From contig CAKQPE010000061.1 in the NCBI GenBank assembly GCA_934256695.1, positions 1-10,678 on the forward strand: a stretch of 10,678 bases of DNA. Direction: 5' to 3'. Origin of the DNA: an uncultured Eubacteriales bacterium (GTDB lineage Bacteria > Bacillota > Clostridia > Lachnospirales > Anaerotignaceae). The notes below the pieces were generated by a model, which was not told where the DNA came from, did not search any database, and was given only the letters and a program-made list of their open reading frames with translations. Within the stretch, counting starts at the first letter, position 1. Each line of letters opens with the position of its first letter. The translations under genes were made by a program, and so were the position numbers. This document shows positions 6,205 through 10,678 of the stretch, one piece after another.

Positions 6205-7227
6205 TTACCAGCCTTTTCCGAAACCGCAGTTAGGGAATGTACATATATCACAGCCAAGACAAAGACCACCTTCGCCTAATGCAGAAAGTTCATCGGACGT
6301 TATTTTATCATCAGCCATAACTCTCGGAAGAATAAGGTCAAATATTGTTATTTTAGAATACATTACGCAGCCGGGAAGCCCCATTATAACTTTATTATCC
6401 ATATATGCTATCATAAACATTGCTCCCGGAAGTACGGGACTGCCGTAGCTTATAATCTCCGCACCTGTATTTTTAATTGCAAGCGGTGTTTTATCATCAG
6501 GGTCAACACTCATTCCGCCTGTGCAGATAACAATATCGGCACCATTTTTCAATTCTTCAGATATAGTGTTTGTAATAAGCTCATTGTTATCAGGCAGAAT
6601 AACATGATTTGTTATTTGAATGTCAAATTCATCTAATTTTTGTAGTACCGTTTCGGAAAAAGTATCTTTTATTCTATTATAATAAACCTCATTTCCCGTT
6701 GTAAGCAGTGCAATTTTTTTATGCTTAAAAGGCATAAGCTTTAAAATTGTACCTTCTCCGACCTTTGATTTTATTTCGGACATTTTTTCTTTTTCTATTA
6801 CAAGAGGGATAATTCTTGTTCCGGCAAGCTTATCCCCTTTTTTAACCATAGTATTTCCGTGCCTTGTGGCAATCATCATCTGGCCGAAACTGTTTACAGC
6901 AAAAAGTTTATTTTTGTCTACTTTTAAAAGCCCGTCTTTTTCAGCTATCAGCTCGATTTTTCCTTCTTTAACATCACTTTCAGACATATATTCGCTTTTA
7001 CACAATGAAACAAGAACCTTTGCCGCATCATTTTCATGCATCATATTTCCGTTGTTTTCGTATATGTAAATATTGTCCTTTCCTATTGATAAAAGAACAG
7101 GTATGTCTTCTTCTGTTATAATATGTCCTTTTCTAAATATTGCATCTTTTTTTACGCCTTTTATAATCTGCGTCATGTCATGGCACAATATACAGCCAAC
7201 CGCATCTTCCGTTTTTATAAGTTTCAT
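6205..7227 (-). CDS. MoeA-like molybdopterin-binding protein with C-terminal cysteine motif
   Basis: A 340-residue protein with a MoCF-binding (MogA/MoeA-type) domain at about 168-305. It shows TTGNEVY (176-182), CTGGMSVDPDDKTP (235-248), YGSPVLPGAMFMIAY (261-275) and GLPGCVMYS (283-291), which are the molybdopterin-binding loops. The N-terminal 160 residues (TEDAVGCILCHDMTQI, then FRKGHIITEEDIPVLL) belong to a clostridial family that is shorter than, and only partly like, canonical MoeA (about 400 residues). The last 20 residues hold four cysteines, C323, C326, C329 and C334 (CX2CX2CX4C), a possible metal or Fe-S site. It probably helps insert molybdenum into adenylylated molybdopterin or hands the cofactor to later steps; this is inferred from the domain and neighbours. 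GGAG lies seven bases before the ATG, 11 bases separate it from modA, and one base separates it from the regulator gene. Confidence 0.88.
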   Translation of the reverse strand: MKLIKTEDAVGCILCHDMTQIIKGVKKDAIFRKGHIITEEDIPVLLSIGKDNIYIYENNGNMMHENDAAKVLVSLCKSEYMSESDVKEGKIELIAEKDGLLKVDKNKLFAVNSFGQMMIATRHGNTMVKKGDKLAGTRIIPLVIEKEKMSEIKSKVGEGTILKLMPFKHKKIALLTTGNEVYYNRIKDTFSETVLQKLDEFDIQITNHVILPDNNELITNTISEELKNGADIVICTGGMSVDPDDKTPLAIKNTGAEIISYGSPVLPGAMFMIAYMDNKVIMGLPGCVMYSKITIFDLILPRVMADDKITSDELSALGEGGLCLGCDICTFPNCGFGKGW

Positions 7228-7238
7228 ATCATATCTCC

Positions 7239-8057
7239 TTACTCATTTATGCTGAATCCATATTGTTCAAATATTTTCAGAACATCATCTCTTTGTATAA
7301 AATCCAAAAACAGTTCTGCTTCTTTTTTGTTTTTGCTTTCTTTTAAAACTCCGACAGGGTAAATTACAGGTGAGTTAAGAAGTTCGGAAGGAACGGCAGA
7401 AATAACTTCCACATTTTCCGTACTTGCTGCGTCAGTTGAATAAACAAGCCCAACTTCGGCACTGTTGTTTTCAACCCAGCTCAAAACCTCTGTTACATTA
7501 CTGCCAAGGCTTGCTTTTTTAATAACGTCTTCGTAAATTCCTAAGCTTTCGAGAGCTTCTTTGGCATACTGTCCGGCCGGTACACTTTCGGGATCACCTA
7601 TTGCTATTGTTTCGGCATTTAAAATATTTTCTATACTGTCAACAGTTGAATTATTTTCTTTATTTTTAATTAAAACAAGTTTATTTTCAAGTAAGTCAAC
7701 TGTCAGATTTTCATCCATATATCCTTCTTCCGTTAAGGCGTTCATTTGCTTTTTGGCTGCGGAAAAGAATAAGTCCGCATCAAGACCGTTTTCAATTTGT
7801 GTCTGAAGTTTTCCGGAACTGTCGTAAATTCCGCTTACGTCTATATTCTTATATTCTTCTTCAAACATAGGAATTATATTGTCATCAAAAACATTTTTAA
7901 GACTTGCTGCTGCCGCAATATTAAGTGTTACCTGTTTTGTAGTTTCACTCTGCAATGATGTTGATGCCGATGGGGCATTGTTGCATGAGGAACTGCCGCA
8001 GCCTGTCATTAATCCTAACAAAACAACTAAACCCAAAATCAATCCCCTTTTTTTCAT
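7239..8057 (-). CDS. modA: ModA, molybdate-binding lipoprotein of the ABC transporter
   Basis: A 272-residue periplasmic-type binding protein, anchored outside the membrane in a Gram-positive cell. The signal is MKKRGLILGLVVLLGLMTGC, with a lipobox LMTGC and lipidated C20, followed by a Ser/Thr/Asn-rich linker (21-40). The mature domain has LNIAAAASLKNVF (45-57; S52 equivalent to the oxyanion-binding serine), YDSSGKLQTQIENG (78-91; S80/S81), ADLFFSAAKKQM (94-105), GDPESVPAGQYA (154-165) and EVGLVYSTDA (201-210). These are hallmarks of molybdate/tungstate binders of the ModA group. It follows modC with a four-base ATGA overlap, and AAGGAG stands ten bases upstream. The order modB-modC-modA is unusual compared with the frequent modABC. 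Sequence alone does not separate molybdate from tungstate preference. Confidence 0.94.
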   Translation of the reverse strand: MKKRGLILGLVVLLGLMTGCGSSSCNNAPSASTSLQSETTKQVTLNIAAAASLKNVFDDNIIPMFEEEYKNIDVSGIYDSSGKLQTQIENGLDADLFFSAAKKQMNALTEEGYMDENLTVDLLENKLVLIKNKENNSTVDSIENILNAETIAIGDPESVPAGQYAKEALESLGIYEDVIKKASLGSNVTEVLSWVENNSAEVGLVYSTDAASTENVEVISAVPSELLNSPVIYPVGVLKESKNKKEAELFLDFIQRDDVLKIFEQYGFSINE

Positions 8058-8698
8058 TTAATAAATTCTCCTTTTTCTATTATATATTTTTTATTGCAAA
8101 GTCTGTTGATTTCGTTTATATCATGGCTTACAAGTATTGCAGGTTTATTGTAAAAACTTAAAATACGTTTCATTTCTTCCATAAGTTCATCTTTTAAATT
8201 GCTGTCAAGTGCCGAAAAAGGTTCGTCTAAAAGGCAGATATCCGGATTGCAGGCAATCATTCTGGCAAGTGCCGTTCTTTGTTTTTGTCCTCCGGAAAGC
8301 TGACGAGGGAATCGGTCGGCAATATTTTCCAGCCGAAATATTTTAAGCATTTCTTCGGTTTTGCTTTTAATATTGTTTTTGCTGAACTTATGTGCTTTTA
8401 ATCCGCTTATGATATTATTTTTAACACTTATATTGTCAAAAAGAGCATAGCTTTGGAATAAATAGCCGACATTTCTTTTTTGTATTTTTATATTTATTTT
8501 ATTTTCAGAATCAAAAACAACGTTGTCATTCAGTACTATTTTTCCTTTATCGGGTGTTTCGATTCCGGCTATGCATTTAAGGGTCATACTTTTACCACAG
8601 CCTGAACTGCCCATAATGCCTACGCATCCGCCTTCGTGAGTAAAAGATATTTTCAGATCAAACTCTTTTAATTTTTTATAAATATCAATTTTCAGCAT
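8054..8698 (-). CDS. modC: ModC, molybdate ABC transporter ATP-binding protein (short form)
   Basis: Cytoplasmic ATPase subunit energising molybdate import through ModB. All ABC motifs are visible: Walker A GSSGCGKS (30-37), Q-loop FQSYALFDN with Q82, signature LSGGQKQR (134-141), Walker B ICLLDEPFSALD (154-165; D158, E159) and the switch histidine H192 (LVSHD). At 214 residues it ends just after the ATPase domain and lacks the C-terminal MOP/TOBE domain present in E. coli ModC (about 350 residues). One base separates it from modB, and AAGGA precedes the ATG within the end of modB. It shares four bases with modA. Assignment as ModC rather than another oxyanion ATPase rests on the adjacent ModA and ModB. 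Confidence 0.93.
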   Translation of the reverse strand: MLKIDIYKKLKEFDLKISFTHEGGCVGIMGSSGCGKSMTLKCIAGIETPDKGKIVLNDNVVFDSENKINIKIQKRNVGYLFQSYALFDNISVKNNIISGLKAHKFSKNNIKSKTEEMLKIFRLENIADRFPRQLSGGQKQRTALARMIACNPDICLLDEPFSALDSNLKDELMEEMKRILSFYNKPAILVSHDINEINRLCNKKYIIEKGEFIK

Positions 8699-8699
8699 T

Positions 8700-9383
8700 T
8701 TAATTTTTCCTTTTTTCGTTTATATAAAACCGATAAATGTTCATAAAAAAAACCGCAGCGAAACAGACGGAAACGATAATTGCAACATATATACCCGCTT
8801 TGTCCATGTTCCCTGCCGCTACCTCACTATATACCGCAAGAGGGAGAGTTCGTGTTTTTCCCATTATGTTTCCTGCAAGCATACTTGTTGCACCAAATTC
8901 ACCGAGACCTCTTGCAAAAGCAATTATTGTACCGCTTACAATTCCTTCCATAGCATTTGGAATCATAATATTTATAAAAATACCTGTCTCGCTAATTCCC
9001 AGTGTACGTGCGGCATTCAACATATCTTTGTCAACACTTTCCAGTGCGGCTCTTGCACTTTTGTACATAAGCGGAAATGATATAACAACTGCCGCAATTA
9101 CAGTTGCAGCCCAAGAGAAGGCAATTTTAAAACCGAATATATTTATAAAAAATTTTCCTATAACTGAGTTGTTACCGAAAATGCATAAAAGAAAAAAACC
9201 GGCAACCGTCGGCGGCAGAACCAAGGGCATTGTAAATATGCCGTCTATAATCATTTTTATAAACTCACTTTTTCTGTCCATTACCCATTTGGCAAATAAA
9301 AGTCCTATAAAAAAAGTAAATATTATAGAAACAATTCCGGTTTTAAGAGAAATCCATATTGGCGATATATCCATGTTAATCAT
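8700..9383 (-). CDS. modB: ModB, molybdate ABC transporter permease
   Basis: A 227-residue integral membrane protein with about five hydrophobic segments, near residues 10-33, 46-70, 86-107, 138-158 and 196-219, of the ModB/CysT-like permease type. The N-terminus MDISPIWISLKTG and the segment MPLVLPPTVAGFFLL are characteristic. The EAA loop that contacts ModC is ALESVDKDMLNAARTLGIS, continued by the second membrane half with GLGEFGATSMLAGN and TRTLPLAVYSEV. The ATG at 9381-9383 overlaps the stop of the preceding gene by four bases (ATGA). An alternative ATG at 9372-9374 gives a protein beginning MDISPIW, which matches family starts, and sits ten bases after AAGGG, against one base for the first ATG. 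The two differ by only three residues. Confidence 0.93.
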   Translation of the reverse strand: MINMDISPIWISLKTGIVSIIFTFFIGLLFAKWVMDRKSEFIKMIIDGIFTMPLVLPPTVAGFFLLCIFGNNSVIGKFFINIFGFKIAFSWAATVIAAVVISFPLMYKSARAALESVDKDMLNAARTLGISETGIFINIMIPNAMEGIVSGTIIAFARGLGEFGATSMLAGNIMGKTRTLPLAVYSEVAAGNMDKAGIYVAIIVSVCFAAVFFMNIYRFYINEKRKN

Positions 9384-10315
9384 ACCCTTGCACAGTCATG
9401 GGCTTCGTTAATAAGTATTTTTATTCCGTGTTCAATAGTTCCCATTATTACCTCCATACTTTCCGAAACGGCTTTTTCGCTTCCCGGAAGGTTTACAATA
9501 AGAGTATTGTTTCTTATAACGGAAACACCTCTTGAGAGCATGGCTCTTTTTGTATATTTCATGGACTGAAATCTTATTGCTTCAGCTATACCGGGTGCAT
9601 TCCTTGTCATAACAGCCGTTGTTGCCTCAGGCGTATTATCTCTGTTTGAAAATCCCGTTCCGCCGGTTGTTATTATAAGATTAACTTGTCTTTGATCAGA
9701 AAGTCTTATAAGGTTTTTGGAAAGGTTGTCTTTATCATCAGACAAAAGAATATATTCAATTACCTCGTATCCGTTTTCTTCTAAAATCTCCTTAACCTTA
9801 GGGCCGCTTTTATCAACCCTCTGACCTGTACTGCCCTTATCGCTTAATGTTATAACTGCTGCCGTTAATTTTTTTTCTTTGTTTATTTCTGCTGTCATAA
9901 CATCACCTTCTTTTATATATCCGCCTTTAATTACTTTTGCAAAAACACCTTCTCTTGGCATTATGCAGTCACCGACACGTTTAAAAATTTCGCAATGACT
10001 GTGACAATCTTTTCCGATTTGACTTATTTCAAGAACCGATTCGTTGCATTTTAGTAGTGTTCCGACAGGAAGTGATTTAAAATCTATGCCTTCAACAATA
10101 AGATTTTCACCAAAATCTCCGTCTTTGACATTTCCGCCGGATTTATTAAACTGCAAAATCTTTTCGGCTGAAATAAGAGATACTTGTCTGTGCCAGTTTC
10201 CGCCATGGGCGTCATTTTTTATTCCGAAATCCTTTATTAATTCCGATTCATGTATATTTTTCTTTGCCGTACCACGTTTAAGTGATATGCATACTGCCTT
10301 AACTATTCCTTCCAT
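9380..10315 (-). CDS. mogA: MOSC domain fused to MogA/MoaB-type molybdopterin adenylyltransferase
   Basis: A 311-residue two-domain protein. Residues 1-145 are a small MOSC domain: HGGNWHRQVSLIS (37-49), DGDFGENL (65-72), SLPVGTLL, IGKDCHSHCEI (100-110; C104, C108), then GDCIMPREGVFA (115-126; C117). MOSC domains bind Moco or carry sulfur; some are Moco sulfurtransferase parts. Residues about 148-311 are MogA/MoaB-like: TAAVITLSDKGSTGQRVDKS (151-170), ITTGGTGFSNRDNTPEAT (215-232), PGIAEAIR (241-248), SRGVSVIRNNTLIVNLPGS (261-279), giving a molybdopterin-AMP forming domain. The two together could act on cofactor from adenylylation to a later sulfur or selenium step; that is inference. GGAG is seven bases before the ATG. 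The gene overlaps moaC by 13 bases and modB by four. MOSC-MogA fusions are known in clostridia. Confidence 0.92.
   Translation of the reverse strand: MEGIVKAVCISLKRGTAKKNIHESELIKDFGIKNDAHGGNWHRQVSLISAEKILQFNKSGGNVKDGDFGENLIVEGIDFKSLPVGTLLKCNESVLEISQIGKDCHSHCEIFKRVGDCIMPREGVFAKVIKGGYIKEGDVMTAEINKEKKLTAAVITLSDKGSTGQRVDKSGPKVKEILEENGYEVIEYILLSDDKDNLSKNLIRLSDQRQVNLIITTGGTGFSNRDNTPEATTAVMTRNAPGIAEAIRFQSMKYTKRAMLSRGVSVIRNNTLIVNLPGSEKAVSESMEVIMGTIEHGIKILINEAHDCARV
9385..9389 (-). promoter_or_regulatory. Ribosome binding site bearing on the modB start
   Basis: AAGGG on the minus strand, one base before the ATG at 9381-9383 but ten bases before the ATG at 9372-9374. If it is the functional site, ModB starts at base 9374, three codons inside the longer frame. 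Confidence 0.45.
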
Positions 10316-10678
10316 ATAAAATCTCCGCTTTTCCCTCCGCTTTTTTCTACAAGATGGATATTATTTATAACCATGCTTTTGTCAACTGCTTTACACATAT
10401 CGTATATTGTTAAAAGTGCAATGTTTACGGCAGTAAGTGCCTCCATTTCAACACCTGTTTTGCCGGTTGTTTTTACTGTTGAAATTGCCTTAATTTCTTT
10501 TTTTGTTTCGTTAATTTCAAAATCAACGGCACATTTTGTAAGCAAAATAATATGACACATCGGTATAAGTTCAAATGTTTTTTTGGCTGCCATAATTCCG
10601 GCTATTCTTGCCACATTTAAAACATCGCCTTTTCCGATTGTGCCTGTTTTTATTTTTTCCAAAATTAAATCATTGACC
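10303..10678 (-). CDS. moaC: MoaC, cyclic pyranopterin monophosphate synthase, 5' end outside window
   Basis: Catalyses the second half of the first step of molybdopterin synthesis, converting the MoaA product to cyclic pyranopterin monophosphate. The frame is open to the right edge. The visible part begins VNDLILEKIKTGTIGKGDVL, which continues the MoaC consensus before KGDVL, so the TTG at 10660-10662 is an internal leucine codon and about 35 N-terminal residues lie outside the window. Family hallmarks are VARIAGIMAAKKT, LIPMCHIILLT with the active-site histidine, TGKTGVEMEALTAV with the paired glutamates, TIYDMCKAVDK with the catalytic Asp and Lys, and the end KSGGKSGDF. The usual proline after the active-site His is isoleucine here. 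It is the first visible gene of the train and overlaps the MOSC-MogA gene by 13 bases. moaA or the operon promoter may lie upstream. Confidence 0.93.
   Translation of the reverse strand, partial: VNDLILEKIKTGTIGKGDVLNVARIAGIMAAKKTFELIPMCHIILLTKCAVDFEINETKKEIKAISTVKTTGKTGVEMEALTAVNIALLTIYDMCKAVDKSMVINNIHLVEKSGGKSGDFIWKE

Noticed and set aside
6204..6269. 22-codon N-terminal extension of the ModE-like regulator
   Set aside because: It overlaps the cysteine-rich end of the MoeA-like gene, has no family resemblance, and the inner ATG has AAAGG at good spacing.
8737..9411. Plus-strand frame of 224 codons
   Set aside because: It is the antisense shadow of modB, whose membrane segments and EAA loop are clear; the long open frame reflects the biased codon use of the true gene.
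10616..10678. Moco riboswitch or promoter at the right edge
   Set aside because: The MoaC frame is open to the last base, so the leader of this gene is outside the window.
1..10678. CRISPR arrays, insertion sequences, tRNA or rRNA genes
   Set aside because: No repeat-spacer pattern, transposase motif, terminal inverted repeats or RNA gene was seen; the window is packed with metabolic genes.

Overview
The window comes from an AT-rich genome, with A/T-rich third codon positions, Shine-Dalgarno sites of the GGAG/GAGG type and a lipoprotein-type ModA. The proteins resemble those of anaerobic, low-GC Clostridia (Bacillota). That placement is inferred from family resemblance and composition; nothing here fixes a species. 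The sequence is almost entirely coding.

Layout. One gene lies on the plus strand at the left edge (1-580): a MocA/YgfJ-type molybdenum cofactor cytidylyltransferase whose first few codons are outside the window. After a 130-base convergent gap (581-710), everything else is on the minus strand and reads right to left as one tightly packed gene train of 13 genes. Neighbours overlap or are separated by at most 11 bases. In transcription order these are moaC (5' end off the right edge), a MOSC-MogA fusion, modB, modC, modA, a MoeA-like molybdopterin-binding protein with a cysteine tail, a short ModE-like regulator, a DUF3343 protein, selD, yedF, yqeB, a NifS/Csd-like cysteine desulfurase, and a YqeC-XdhC fusion. 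There is no room for an internal promoter of ordinary size between genes, so the operon promoter and any riboswitch should lie beyond position 10678.

How the genes fit together. ModABC imports molybdate. MoaC acts in the first step of molybdopterin synthesis. The MogA domain and the MoeA-like protein are candidates for adenylylation and metal insertion, and MocA would attach CMP to give the dinucleotide cofactor used by xanthine-dehydrogenase-type hydroxylases. The desulfurase-like protein, SelD, YedF and DUF3343 are candidates to mobilise, activate and carry selenium (or sulfur). YqeB, YqeC and XdhC domains are accessory factors for cofactor finishing. This is the known gene signature of selenium-dependent molybdenum hydroxylase (SDMH) maturation, in which selenium is a labile ligand at the molybdenum rather than selenocysteine. 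No hydroxylase structural gene and no selA, selB or tRNA-Sec is present in the window.

The system is a recognised one. The less ordinary points are a YqeC-XdhC fusion in which the two XdhC halves appear in reversed order, a C-terminal four-cysteine motif on the MoeA-like protein, a CXXC motif in the small DUF3343 protein, and Mo-transport and regulation proteins (ModC, ModE) without the usual molybdate-binding domains.
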